A DNA stretch of 48,078 nucleotides, from the NCBI GenBank assembly GCA_030156895.1, contig JASGLP010000020.1, positions 1-48,078 of the forward strand, written 5' to 3'. The position numbers and the translations under genes were made by a program. Origin of the DNA: Eubacteriaceae bacterium (lineage in GTDB: Bacteria; Bacillota; Clostridia; Eubacteriales; Eubacteriaceae). The notes under the pieces were generated by a model, which did not search any database, was not told the DNA's origin, and saw nothing but the letters and a program-made list of their open reading frames with translations. Below, piece after piece: positions 1 through 6,705 of the stretch (its first letter is position 1; each line of letters starts with the position of its first letter).

Positions 1-37
1 CCTGCGTGCGGGCTTCGCTAACGCTCCACCCGAACTA
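1..37 (+). repeat. 37-bp imperfect direct repeat, copy A
   Basis: Begins CCTGCGTGCGGGCTTCGCTA and matches 219-255 at 34 of 37 positions. It may extend beyond the left edge of the window. Confidence 0.8.
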
Positions 38-218
38 CTGATTGTGTCGTTTTCCGCCTTCGTCCTGGCCTGCCGGCCAGAGCGAGCGGCTTGCTAATAG
101 GTCTGGGTTGGCCTATAGCTTCGGGACGGCAAGCCGCCCCTTAACTGCGGTGACCGACCCCGCCACCGGCTTCATGCCGGAGGCTCCCCAGGCGATCGTG
201 ACTGGCATCACTGCACCG

Positions 219-255
219 CCTGCGTGCGGGCTTCGCTATCGCTGCGCCCGAACTA
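219..255 (+). repeat. 37-bp imperfect direct repeat, copy B
   Basis: Second copy of the repeat at 1-37, offset by 218 bp, with three substitutions in its second half. Both copies lie in the GC-rich non-coding part of the element. Confidence 0.8.
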
Positions 256-490
256 ATCATAGTTTTCGCTTTGGCGATCCCGGTTTCCCGGCTCAAACGA
301 AGTTAAATTTGCAAGGTGCATCAATCATTTTAAATGATCGACTACTGTCATTAGCAATGGCACGAATCACCTATCGAAATACAAAATGATCCGGCCGTAA
401 TCAAAAGCAAATGAAAACGAAAGTTTTTTTGCTGTGCCAAAAGCCAAAGTGCTGCTCCCGGTATATTAAACCGGGTTGAACATTAAAACA

Positions 491-528
491 TTAGCGCCAG
501 CCGTTCCGCTGGACCCCTGTTGCGCTAA
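491..528 (-). terminator. nested hairpin after the leftward element genes
   Basis: Outer arms TTAGCGC (491-497) and GCGCTAA (522-528) enclose an inner stem CCAGC (497-501)/GCTGG (508-512). It lies just past the stop of the last leftward gene (547), so it could stop leftward transcription, although no strong T-run follows. A structured RNA is an alternative. Confidence 0.35.
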
Positions 529-546
529 TTAAAACGGTCGCTTTTA

Positions 547-789
547 TTAATTATTGCGATAACATTTGACGATCTCCAAAACTTCGCCTAAAAATAGTTC
601 GCCCTTATCGATATCAAAACAGAACACACCATTGTTGCCGCTGAGAATAATCAGCGAATCCGCTTTGATCACATATCGCACTGCTTTTGGAAAGGCATCG
701 GAAGCGATCAAGATCCCTTTTTGCCGGTCATCTGTTGGCCAGTGGGTCTCATTGAAAATAATTTTGTTAATCTTTAAATATACCGTCAT
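547..789 (-). CDS. hypothetical mobile-element protein (80 aa)
   Basis: I do not recognise this protein. It is a small, probably beta-rich soluble protein with no signal peptide or membrane segment. It starts with ATG at 789, preceded by GAAGGTG, 12 bases after the stop of the RusA-like gene, so it belongs to the same leftward transcript. As the last gene of the replication and recombination series of the element, it is probably an accessory early gene of a prophage or island. Function is unknown. Confidence 0.6.
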   Translation of the reverse strand: MTVYLKINKIIFNETHWPTDDRQKGILIASDAFPKAVRYVIKADSLIILSGNNGVFCFDIDKGELFLGEVLEIVKCYRNN

Positions 790-801
790 CCGTCACCTTC
801 A

Positions 802-1218
802 TTACTCCAAATAATGAACCCCCACTGATACACAGGGCACCGCGGCGTATTTTTTGGTTAACACCATGCACACCACCTGCTTGTCATCCTGCCAGGCCAC
901 ATGATTCAGGGCATCTAAAATAATTTTGGCTATGTTATCCAGATCCGGCTTCTTGACCGGTCGGGCACCGTTGCGCATTTCTGCTTGTTTCTTGTCGCTG
1001 CAGGAAGAGGGAATCGCATAGAAGGCGGTGATATCGACCGCCACCTGGCCGGCATAATTGGCCTGCCGCTGTTGACACTTTTCGATGCAGACGTTCTTCA
1101 CGCGGTTTTCATAATCAAGGATATGCTCCGGCGTAAAATCAAAGCCACCTTTTGATAACCGGGACTGGCCTTTGCCCATCGGCGGGCCCGGGATGCTAAA
1201 ACGAATGCTGTCACTCAT
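802..1218 (-). CDS. RusA-type Holliday junction resolvase
   Basis: RusA nucleases cut four-way DNA junctions made during phage recombination or replication. The 138-residue length is typical. The diagnostic stretch KKPDLDNIAKIILDALN lies at residues 89-105, followed by DD at 111-112. The acidic residues D92, D94 and the D111/D112 pair, with K98, correspond to the metal-binding and catalytic positions of the family. The N-terminus PGPPMGKGQSR is also family-like. The ATG shares one base with the stop of the upstream gene (TGATG), so translation is probably coupled. It supports assignment of this block to a prophage or phage-like island. Confidence 0.9.
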   Translation of the reverse strand: MSDSIRFSIPGPPMGKGQSRLSKGGFDFTPEHILDYENRVKNVCIEKCQQRQANYAGQVAVDITAFYAIPSSCSDKKQAEMRNGARPVKKPDLDNIAKIILDALNHVAWQDDKQVVCMVLTKKYAAVPCVSVGVHYLE

Positions 1219-1451
1219 CAGGCCAAATACCTCCCCTGCTTAAAATTGGCGGCGGCCTTTTCGACTTGGGCTTGTAATCCCTGGTAAGCCTGATGCCTTG
1301 GCGAAAGTCGGGCAACCAATTTTTGCATCAGCCCGATCTGGAAATCAACTGCCATCATCTGTGACATCAGAATCACATCGCCTCTAACATTCGCCAGCGG
1401 TACCTGGGCTAACAGTTCTTCCAGTATCTTGTTATGTTCTGCTTTCGTCAT
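1218..1451 (-). CDS. hypothetical helical protein (77 aa)
   Basis: Unrecognised small protein, predicted mostly alpha-helical, rich in Ala, Gln and Leu, with no membrane segment. Its ATG at 1451 overlaps the stop of the 30-aa membrane peptide upstream (ATGA), and its own TGA overlaps the RusA start, so it is embedded in a tightly coupled series. Such small genes between a replication initiator and RusA are common in Firmicute prophages. Function is unknown. Confidence 0.65.
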   Translation of the reverse strand: MTKAEHNKILEELLAQVPLANVRGDVILMSQMMAVDFQIGLMQKLVARLSPRHQAYQGLQAQVEKAAANFKQGRYLA

Positions 1452-1540
1452 TTGACGCGCCGCTTGATGTCGACCGTCTGGCCGACAACAATCCCCACTA
1501 ACAAGCCCAATAATAATGCACTTAAATAACTAAAAATCAT
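1448..1540 (-). CDS. 30-aa single-span membrane peptide
   Basis: A short frame starts with ATG at 1540 and stops at 1448. A strong ribosome site (AAGGAG, about nine bases before ATG) precedes it, and its TGA overlaps the next ATG as ATGA. The product starts MIFSYLSALLLGLLVGIVVG and ends in a basic tail (DIKRRVK), giving one hydrophobic helix with a positive C-terminus. Very short membrane peptides of this layout, such as the DUF3789 group, occur in mobile elements of Firmicutes; membership is a guess. The ribosome site and coupling argue that it is translated. Confidence 0.6.
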   Translation of the reverse strand: MIFSYLSALLLGLLVGIVVGQTVDIKRRVK

Positions 1541-1564
1541 TTGCTTTGTCTCCTTCAAATTTTA

Positions 1565-2221
1565 TCAATACAGATCCGCCATCAGCTCCTGAAAAGCCTG
1601 TTCGGTTTTTTCCCGCTCATCCTTGTCAATCCAGGTGAGCAACGCCGCATAATCATTTGAATACTGATAGCCCTTGCTTTCTTTTCCGATGTCCAGCCGC
1701 CTGATCAATTCCTCCCAGGAATCGGGATGATCGGCTTGAAGCTTTGCGACCTCATCGATCGTCAATAAAACATTGCCAAACTCGCCGTATGCTGTTTTCT
1801 CTTTTTTAGAATTTGCTTTTGTTTGGTTTAGTTTATATAAGCGACCCGTTTCGGTACCCGTTTTAGAACCCGTTTTAGAACCCATTTTAGAACCCGTTTG
1901 CGGTTCAAAATTTGAACCACAGCGATTTGAACCGTCAAATAAAACAAACTGGTATTTATTGGGAGCCTTGTGTTTGCCTTTGGCCACGGTCAGCAAGCCA
2001 GCGTTAATCAGTTCATCCCTGGCCCGAATTAAAGTATTCTTTGATTTCATTTGAACCATGCCCATCATTCGCAGGGTGTCTACTTGCAGCCAATCCGGAA
2101 AACCCGCTTCGTTCCAGTAACAAAATAAATGAAACCAGAGCAGCTGGGCGTTATTGGAAAGATGTCTGCTTTTGAGCCAGCGATAGAAAGCGGTGATTTC
2201 TGAAACAAAATTTACCTTCAT
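1565..2221 (-). CDS. phage-type replication initiator / replisome organiser
   Basis: 218 residues. The N-terminal ~100 residues resemble the winged-helix domain of phage replisome organisers, with a helix-rich AFYRWLKSRHLSNNAQLLW segment and a later RARDELINAGLLTV segment. A repetitive linker of TGSK units follows (residues ~109-124), then a C-terminal helical region reminiscent of DnaD-like or helicase-loader contacts. Such proteins bind origin DNA and recruit the host helicase. The linker is encoded by 12-bp direct repeats that could themselves be the origin. ATG at 2221 is preceded by AGGTAG. The exact family is uncertain, but the replication role is well supported by context. Confidence 0.7.
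   Translation of the reverse strand: MKVNFVSEITAFYRWLKSRHLSNNAQLLWFHLFCYWNEAGFPDWLQVDTLRMMGMVQMKSKNTLIRARDELINAGLLTVAKGKHKAPNKYQFVLFDGSNRCGSNFEPQTGSKMGSKTGSKTGTETGRLYKLNQTKANSKKEKTAYGEFGNVLLTIDEVAKLQADHPDSWEELIRRLDIGKESKGYQYSNDYAALLTWIDKDEREKTEQAFQELMADLY
1793..1933. other. candidate replication origin of the element
   Basis: The 12-bp repeats are flanked on one side by an AT-rich run (1793-1842) and on the other by a palindrome GGTTCAAA-A-TTTGAACC (1902-1918) plus a third TTTGAACC (1926-1933). In phage lambda, iterons followed by an AT-rich unwinding region lie inside the initiator gene O in the same order relative to its reading direction. The arrangement is seen; origin function is inferred. 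Confidence 0.5.
1844..1903. repeat. five 12-bp direct repeats (iteron-like) inside the initiator gene
   Basis: Five consecutive 12-bp units start at 1844, 1856, 1868, 1880 and 1892, with consensus ACCCGTTTTAGA on the plus strand. The middle units are identical or differ by one base; the outer ones vary at the end. They encode the TGSK repeats of the initiator linker. Confidence 0.85.
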
Positions 2222-2256
2222 CCGGCTACCTGTGTGATCTGATCGGCGGCCGCTTC

Positions 2257-2475
2257 CTACATTTCAAGTTCCAAACCATTTTTCACACCAGCATGTTTTT
2301 GGCCTCTTCGCATCAGCCATTGATCCAGCCGGTCGGCATTGATCAGCCACTTGCAATTGGCGCCGGCCTGCACTGCCGGAAAGGTCGGATCCGTCAGCAG
2401 AATATTATTCAGCGACGTCCGGCCGATTTTTAGAATTTTGCAGGCTTCTTTGGTGGTGACAATATTTGGTATCAT
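2257..2475 (-). CDS. excisionase-like helix-turn-helix protein (72 aa)
   Basis: A small DNA-binding protein. Residues ~6-30 (TTKEACKILKIGRTSLNNIL) form a MerR/excisionase-type helix-turn-helix, and WLINADRLDQWL near 43-54 matches the wing and last helix of excisionase-family domains. Such proteins direct excision with the integrase or regulate early promoters. ATG at 2475 is preceded by GAGGTTG. It lies between the Cro/CI-like regulator and the replication initiator in the leftward series. Confidence 0.7.
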   Translation of the reverse strand: MIPNIVTTKEACKILKIGRTSLNNILLTDPTFPAVQAGANCKWLINADRLDQWLMRRGQKHAGVKNGLELEM

Positions 2476-2515
2476 TTTTTCAACCTCGCTTCAATCAATT
2501 TTTGAACCCCATAAT

Positions 2516-2716
2516 CTATTCGCTGTAAAATATTTCTTGAACTGTTTTGTTATACAATTTCGCAATATTCTCTTTGATGTCATCCCTGGGTATCCGGTTA
2601 CCGGATTCATATTGGCGGATCGCCGCTGGGCTTAATCCCAATTCAGCAGCGATATCACGCAGCGCCTTCTCGCCTCTCAACGTCGTTAGAAGCTTGCCAA
2701 TTTTTTCACTATTCAT
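2516..2716 (-). CDS. Cro/CI-type HTH regulator (66 aa)
   Basis: The whole protein is one XRE-type helix-turn-helix domain: RDIAAELGLSPAAIRQYESG (residues ~20-39) is the signature. No dimerisation or cleavage domain is present, so it resembles Cro or a short repressor. Start ATG 2716 has a strong ribosome site (GGAGGTG). The gene is divergent from the integrase, and three near-identical operator-like sites fill the space between them. It probably controls itself and the integrase, acting as the switch of the element. Whether it promotes quiescence or induction cannot be told from sequence. Confidence 0.85.
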   Translation of the reverse strand: MNSEKIGKLLTTLRGEKALRDIAAELGLSPAAIRQYESGNRIPRDDIKENIAKLYNKTVQEIFYSE

Positions 2717-2743
2717 GATTCACCTCCTTCAAAACATAAATTC

Positions 2744-2771
2744 ATTATACACGTTTCGTGTGATTTTGCAA
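2744..2771 (-). promoter_or_regulatory. leftward promoter of the regulator operon
   Basis: On the minus strand a perfect -10 TATAAT (2744-2749) lies 16 bases from a -35-like TTGCAA (2766-2771). Operator O1 overlaps the -10 and O2 overlaps the -35. Confidence 0.6.
2749..2761. promoter_or_regulatory. operator O1
   Basis: ACACGTTTCGTGT: inverted arms ACACG/CGTGT around TTT. It overlaps the -10 box of the leftward promoter. Confidence 0.7.
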
Positions 2772-2783
2772 CACGTTTCGTCA
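2771..2783. promoter_or_regulatory. operator O2
   Basis: ACACGTTTCGTCA, two mismatches from O1 at the right arm. It overlaps the -35 of the leftward promoter and is the likely weaker site. Confidence 0.65.
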
Positions 2784-2792
2784 ATTTTTTTA

Positions 2793-2821
2793 TTTACGAA
2801 CAACACGTTTCGTGTTATAAT
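2793..2821 (+). promoter_or_regulatory. integrase promoter
   Basis: TTTACG (2793-2798), 17-bp spacer, TATAAT (2816-2821); operator O3 occupies the spacer. The integrase ATG follows 25 bases after the -10, behind AAAGGAGG. Confidence 0.7.
2803..2815. promoter_or_regulatory. operator O3
   Basis: ACACGTTTCGTGT, identical to O1. It sits in the spacer of the integrase promoter, directly against its -10. Confidence 0.7.
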
Positions 2822-2846
2822 AGAGGTAACAAAGGAGGACGGGAAA

Positions 2847-4043
2847 ATGAAATATGATAAGGTTACGATCCACAACAAATTATATTTTCGTTATCGGCAC
2901 TGGGACACGGTTTTAAAAAAGCATACTAAAACAATTTATGGGTCAACTCTCAAGGAATTAAAAAAGAAACACCAGGATTTTCTACAGATGGAAAATGCGG
3001 GGGTTTCAGAAGATTCAGTAACGTACGTTGCGTATTTCAAAAACTGGCTTTATTCTGTCCATTTGGTCGATAAAAAGCCTAGCACAAAAAAGAGATACGA
3101 TACACTCTACAAGAAACACATCGAAGATTCTTATTTTGGTAAAATCCCGCTGCAAAAAATTGTGACGGCTGATCTGCAGAATTTTTATAATGAAAAATTT
3201 GAAAGCAGTGGCGAGAGTATTGTCAAAAATATTCACAAGCTGATTAAACCCTGTGTGCGTTATGCTTTCCATAACGGATTAATCCTGCGTAACTTCGCAG
3301 AATTTGTCAAAATCCCCAAGGATCTCAGTCAGGTTGAACATACCCATAAGAAAATAAAGCCGTTGACACTAGAAGAACATCGTATCTTTGTCAAAGCGAT
3401 TGCTGATCATAAATATACTGCTTTATTTAACACCGCCCTGGATACTGGGATACGACAGGGTGAATTATTCGCATTGACCTGGCAAGATATCGATTTTTAT
3501 GAAATGACGATCCGCATCAACAAGAACCACAGCTGCGTGCAAGATATCAATACTAATAAGCCGGTGAATTTTACAACCAACACCAAGACGGAAAAATCAA
3601 ATCGCATCCTGCCGATGGCGATGCGTACGAAAAATATCTTATTGGCGCATCTGCGTTATCAAAAAGAGGAGTTACTAAAAATTGGGATCATTCAAACCAA
3701 TGAGACGTTAGTATTCGGAAACATCGTCAACAAGCCAATGGATTCGCACAATGTGCTGAGAGAATTAAAAAGAGTTTATAAGAAGATTGGGATTGAAGAA
3801 AAAACGTTTCACGACTTGCGCCACACCTATGCGACACGCCTCTTTGAATTGGGAGAACCGGCCAAAACAGTCCAGGAGTTATTGGGCCACAGCAACATCA
3901 ATGTCACCTTGGGCACCTATACCCATGTACTGGAAAAGCAAAAAGTAAAAACAGCATCCTTAATAGATGCTATTTACGATACCGATATTAGTGCCGATGA
4001 CCCGGCAACTGGTTACAAATTGGTTAAAACGAACTTTTGGTAA
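2847..4043 (+). CDS. int: tyrosine-recombinase integrase
   Basis: 398 residues with the full tyrosine recombinase plan: an N-terminal arm-binding region, a core-binding SAM-like domain (~58-155) and a C-terminal catalytic domain. The catalytic set is visible: R203 (TGIRQGE), a lysine near 247-250 (TKTEK), H322 and R325 (HDLRH), H348 (LLGHSN) and Y358 (TYTH). It integrates and excises the element. The start chosen is ATG 2847 behind AAAGGAGGACGGG; longer frames upstream would cross the promoter and operators. It is transcribed towards the att site only 40-80 bp away, as is usual. Confidence 0.95.
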   Translation: MKYDKVTIHNKLYFRYRHWDTVLKKHTKTIYGSTLKELKKKHQDFLQMENAGVSEDSVTYVAYFKNWLYSVHLVDKKPSTKKRYDTLYKKHIEDSYFGKIPLQKIVTADLQNFYNEKFESSGESIVKNIHKLIKPCVRYAFHNGLILRNFAEFVKIPKDLSQVEHTHKKIKPLTLEEHRIFVKAIADHKYTALFNTALDTGIRQGELFALTWQDIDFYEMTIRINKNHSCVQDINTNKPVNFTTNTKTEKSNRILPMAMRTKNILLAHLRYQKEELLKIGIIQTNETLVFGNIVNKPMDSHNVLRELKRVYKKIGIEEKTFHDLRHTYATRLFELGEPAKTVQELLGHSNINVTLGTYTHVLEKQKVKTASLIDAIYDTDISADDPATGYKLVKTNFW

Positions 4044-4070
4044 AATAAAAAACAGCCACGAATGACTGTT
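4042..4070 (-). terminator. terminator after the half tRNA (leftward)
   Basis: Stem AACAGcCA (4051-4058)/TGaCTGTT (4063-4070), followed on the minus strand by a T-rich run (4041-4050). It sits just past the tRNA-like CCA and looks like the original tRNA terminator carried by the attachment site. It may also end the integrase transcript. Confidence 0.55.
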
Positions 4071-4082
4071 TAAGCACGTTTA

Positions 4083-4125
4083 TGGTACGCCCAGAGGGGC
4101 TCGAACCCCCAACCTACTGGTTTGC
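4083..4125 (-). other. attachment site: 43-nt tRNA 3' half
   Basis: Read on the minus strand, this is a complete tRNA 3' half from the anticodon on: GCA-AA, stem strand CCAGT, variable AGGTT, T-arm GGGGG-TTCGAGC-CCCTC, acceptor strand TGGGCGT, A, CCA. No 5' half exists next to it; instead the reading frame of a hemerythrin gene runs straight into it. It is therefore the attP-derived part of a junction, not a working tRNA. The bases GCA may belong to either partner, so the tRNA identity is open. Confidence 0.75.
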
Positions 4126-4443
4126 ATTGATGATGACAGAGATATTACTGCCGGATTTTTCGTATTCAGCCTGCAGTTTGCCAAGCTCACTGATAAACGC
4201 TTTGTGTGCTGTCTGTTGTTCAGCCAGACCGGGGTAATTAATTTTTTTCATATAGGCTTCTTCGTCGGCGAAATGCTGTTTGGTATAATTACCTAAAAAG
4301 GATAATAACTCGCCAACCTTTTCCTTTGATTTACCTGCTTTTCCAGCATCGAATAATTCATCTGCCATTTTAAACAGTTGTTGATGCTGAGCATCAATGC
4401 TGTCCACTCCAACGGATAAGTCTTTAGTCCATACAATTGCCAT
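4114..4443 (-). CDS. bacteriohemerythrin, C-terminally truncated
   Basis: Hemerythrins bind O2 at a di-iron site in a four-helix bundle and in anaerobes serve in oxygen sensing or scavenging. The first 109 residues fit: H20 (DAQH), H57 and E61 (HFADEEA) and H80 (TAHKAF). The family is usually ~130-140 residues, and the last helix with its H-x4-D iron ligands is missing. The frame ends ANQ-stop inside the half-tRNA attachment site, so the end was replaced by the mobile element. Start ATG 4443 has AGGAGG. The residual protein probably lacks a complete iron site; the lost end should lie at the far border of the element. Confidence 0.85.
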   Translation of the reverse strand: MAIVWTKDLSVGVDSIDAQHQQLFKMADELFDAGKAGKSKEKVGELLSFLGNYTKQHFADEEAYMKKINYPGLAEQQTAHKAFISELGKLQAEYEKSGSNISVIINANQ

Positions 4444-4629
4444 AATCGTCCTCCTAAAATTTATGATTTAAAATAATAAAGCGCTAGGCTGTAAAACCAA
4501 ATAATCTTTTGTGAGAATGAATAGTCTCATTTGTGATTTATTATACGCTAGCTCCTTGTTGAAATCAAGATTCATTCTAAATTAATTTCATGATCATTAA
4601 TTTGTTTCTGAATCTGAACAAAATAAATC

Positions 4630-4658
4630 GTGACCTGAAAAAAAAATTAAGGTATAAT
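4630..4658 (+). promoter_or_regulatory. promoter of the SEC-C gene
   Basis: GTGACC (4630-4635), 17-bp spacer, perfect TATAAT (4653-4658), 30 bases before the start codon. Confidence 0.55.
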
Positions 4659-4687
4659 AGGCAAAGAAATAAATGAGGAGAGATACG

Positions 4688-5188
4688 ATGAGTTTATACG
4701 AAGACTGGAGAAATTATATCGACGAAAATTCGCAGACTGAGGAAGCGCAGGATGCTTTCTGGCAAAAATACTGTCTGGAAGAGCAGGTTTTATACCAGGA
4801 TATTTTAAAGAATAAAAGAGCGGTGATTGAGGGTAAAGTGGCTGATTTGGCTCAGGAAAGCAAGATGGTATTGCCACAGTTCATGGGTTTTTTGGATGGT
4901 GTTAATGAAAGCCTTGTGAACCCGCTAAAGCTTGATGAAATTGAGCCTGAATCCCAGATAAAGCTGGAAATCGATTTTGCCATGCTCTATAAAAATATGC
5001 TGGCAGTCCCGGCTGAATGGCTTTATACACTCGATGAATGGGACAACATTTTTTCGGTGGCACAAAGGGACGATTTGAACAAGGAATATAAACGCTCAAA
5101 AACCGTTGTAAAAGGCGAAAAAGTTGGTCGCAACGATCCTTGTCCATGTGGCTCTGGTAAAAAATACAAGAAATGCTGTGGCCGATAA
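4688..5188 (+). CDS. SEC-C zinc-motif protein
   Basis: 166 residues. The last 22 residues are a classic SEC-C motif ([17 protein letters not shown]), the zinc-binding tail also found at the end of SecA, where it mediates contacts with partner proteins or ribosomes. The preceding ~140 residues are an acidic helical region I cannot assign. Start ATG 4688 follows GAGGAG at a good distance; an in-frame ATG 15 bases earlier lacks a ribosome site. It is monocistronic, with its own promoter. The specific role is unknown. Confidence 0.8.
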   Translation: MSLYEDWRNYIDENSQTEEAQDAFWQKYCLEEQVLYQDILKNKRAVIEGKVADLAQESKMVLPQFMGFLDGVNESLVNPLKLDEIEPESQIKLEIDFAMLYKNMLAVPAEWLYTLDEWDNIFSVAQRDDLNKEYKRSKTVVKGEKVGRNDPCPCGSGKKYKKCCGR

Positions 5189-5250
5189 AAAACCAGGCAA
5201 GACTTTGATTTTCCCATGAACCTAAGAAGCATGCAATTGTAATGCCTCAA

Positions 5251-5357
5251 GATAAAGACCAAGTTAATATTGAATACCTGAGCACCGACAATTGGCTTTT
5301 TTTGTTGCACCCAAGCGCGTAGACTACGAAATCCAATTGGTCGGTGCGGTTTTTTTG
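5251..5357 (+). repeat. mobile hairpin element, copy 1 (short form)
   Basis: Outer stem GCACCGACAATTGG (5282-5295) pairs with CCAATTGGTCGGTGC (5333-5347) with one bulged base. The left leader (AAGACCAAGTTAAT) matches copies 2 and 3. The middle is shorter than in those copies and keeps ACTACGAAAT before the right arm. A T-run (5350-5356) follows, so it could also end rightward transcription between the convergent SEC-C and patatin genes. I see no flanking duplication for this copy. Confidence 0.8.
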
Positions 5358-5359
5358 TC

Positions 5360-6694
5360 CTATTTCTCATTTGCAATCTGCCTGATACAGGTATGAATAT
5401 TTAGGAGCGCGATGACGGCAAGGATCATTTCCGGGGTAAAGAGGTGGGTGAACCAGGCCGTTCTTTCAACCGGCAGGTCGTCTCGTAAAACCAGAAAGAC
5501 AAAATACAGGACAGAGAAATGGGTAAAGGTCTGATTAAGGCCCGGCATGGTTAGGTGATTAATCATTCCCGGTGTCTTTAAGAGATCGCGGTCTTCATTG
5601 AGAAAAGCATGAAACTGCTTAAGAATTAACAGAATCAGGGCATCCGCAGAATAAGCCTTTAATTTTTCGATGCCCAGCACCTTGGCTGTGATTTCCAGCA
5701 TCGATGGTGCCAGCTGAAAATTTTTAAACTCGGTTCTTTTATGCAGTTCACCCAGTTTTTTAAGGATGGCGTTCTGATCATCAGTGGGGGGGAGCGATAA
5801 AAGGGCGTGCATTTTATTGTTTAGCCGGACAGACGGTAAGGATTGACCAATATGCTTGCTAAAGCAATCAAAGACGGGACTTTTCCGGGACAGATCCAGA
5901 TAATAGCTTTTTCCGGATAAAACATCCAGCGCTTTTAAAGTTTCCAGATGTCCCAGTTCCATGTTGGAATGGATATTTACTTCATTAAAGTCAAGCATAC
6001 CGCCGCGAATCTGCTTGCTGCTGATATTGATTTGCTCAATTTTAGGATCAGATACCGAGCGCTTAATTCCCACAACCGGTAATTCTACGGAAATGATTTT
6101 TTTAAAGCCCTGTTCGACCATAAAATTGACCGGAACATTATCAAAGAAACCGCCGTCCAGATAGATATTGCCATCAATTTCCTGCTTTTGAAAAACTGGT
6201 AGTGCCGAACTGGCCAGTAAGTAGTCATGAAGCTGGCCATCTGGGATATCCTCAATCATCAGCTGGCGCGGGGTTAGATTGGTCAGATCAACTGTCACTA
6301 AACCAAAGCGGATCGGTGAGTTTCTGACAGCTTCTTCGCTGATCAGGTTTTTAAGACTGTCCCGCAGTGGGCTGATATTGAGGCCGCCATCAAAAAGCAG
6401 ATTTAAAAAGCCCGAGCGAAAAGCTTCAAAATTTCCATGGGACCATTTTTCCAGGTATTTCTGATTGACCTGATTTTTCAAATCAAGCACTTGTGAAAGA
6501 GTCAGGTTGGACCAGAATGAATAAGCCAGATCGAATTGATTCTGAACAATGATTGCGGCATTAAGGGCACCCACCGAGGTGCCGATAACGGCACCAATTT
6601 CGATGTGCTGTTCCCGTAGTGCCTGCCAGACGCCGATTTCAAAAGCGCCCTTGGCACCGCCGCCGCCTAAAACCAGACCATAGGGATTATTCAT
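5360..6694 (-). CDS. patatin-like phospholipase
   Basis: 444 residues. The N-terminal patatin domain has the oxyanion loop GGGGAKG (10-16), the nucleophile elbow GTSVG (38-42, Ser40) and the catalytic Asp in DGG (180-182), which together form the Ser-Asp dyad of cytosolic or membrane-associated lipid acyl hydrolases (RssA/YjjU group). The C-terminal ~180 residues are helical and unassigned. No signal peptide is present. ATG 6694 follows GAGAGG, 11 bases after the stop of the DUF4190-type membrane gene, so it is co-transcribed with it, within a leftward envelope and lipid group that includes lgt. Confidence 0.9.
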   Translation of the reverse strand: MNNPYGLVLGGGGAKGAFEIGVWQALREQHIEIGAVIGTSVGALNAAIIVQNQFDLAYSFWSNLTLSQVLDLKNQVNQKYLEKWSHGNFEAFRSGFLNLLFDGGLNISPLRDSLKNLISEEAVRNSPIRFGLVTVDLTNLTPRQLMIEDIPDGQLHDYLLASSALPVFQKQEIDGNIYLDGGFFDNVPVNFMVEQGFKKIISVELPVVGIKRSVSDPKIEQINISSKQIRGGMLDFNEVNIHSNMELGHLETLKALDVLSGKSYYLDLSRKSPVFDCFSKHIGQSLPSVRLNNKMHALLSLPPTDDQNAILKKLGELHKRTEFKNFQLAPSMLEITAKVLGIEKLKAYSADALILLILKQFHAFLNEDRDLLKTPGMINHLTMPGLNQTFTHFSVLYFVFLVLRDDLPVERTAWFTHLFTPEMILAVIALLNIHTCIRQIANEK

Positions 6695-6705
6695 GGGAAA
6701 ACCTC

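Larger units (their letters stand above)
1..540. other. GC-rich structured non-coding end of the mobile element
   Basis: No credible gene is seen here; the one long open frame (42-389, plus) has no family resemblance and no good ribosome site. Positions 1-300 are clearly more GC-rich than the neighbouring genes. A 37-bp imperfect direct repeat (34/37 identical) lies at 1-37 and 219-255. Perfect short hairpins include CTGGCC/GGCCAG near 66-81, CCGGC/GCCGG near 166-180, CCCGGT/ACCGGG near 457-475 and a nested one at 491-528. The stretch lies downstream of the leftward gene series and may hold terminators, a structured RNA or a DNA-processing site; the role is unknown. Confidence 0.5.

Noticed and set aside
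42-389. Open frame of 115 codons in the GC-rich region
   Set aside because: No ribosome site and no family features; it crosses a direct repeat and several hairpins. An open frame is likely by chance in GC-rich DNA.
1844-1903. CRISPR array
   Set aside because: The units are directly adjacent without spacers, only 12 bp long and inside a coding sequence.
4083-4125. Functional tRNA gene
   Set aside because: Only the 3' half is present; the D-arm and 5' acceptor strand are missing and the hemerythrin frame occupies their place.
5189-5357. Target duplication around hairpin element copy 1
   Set aside because: I compared both flanks and found no convincing direct repeat, so none is claimed for this copy.
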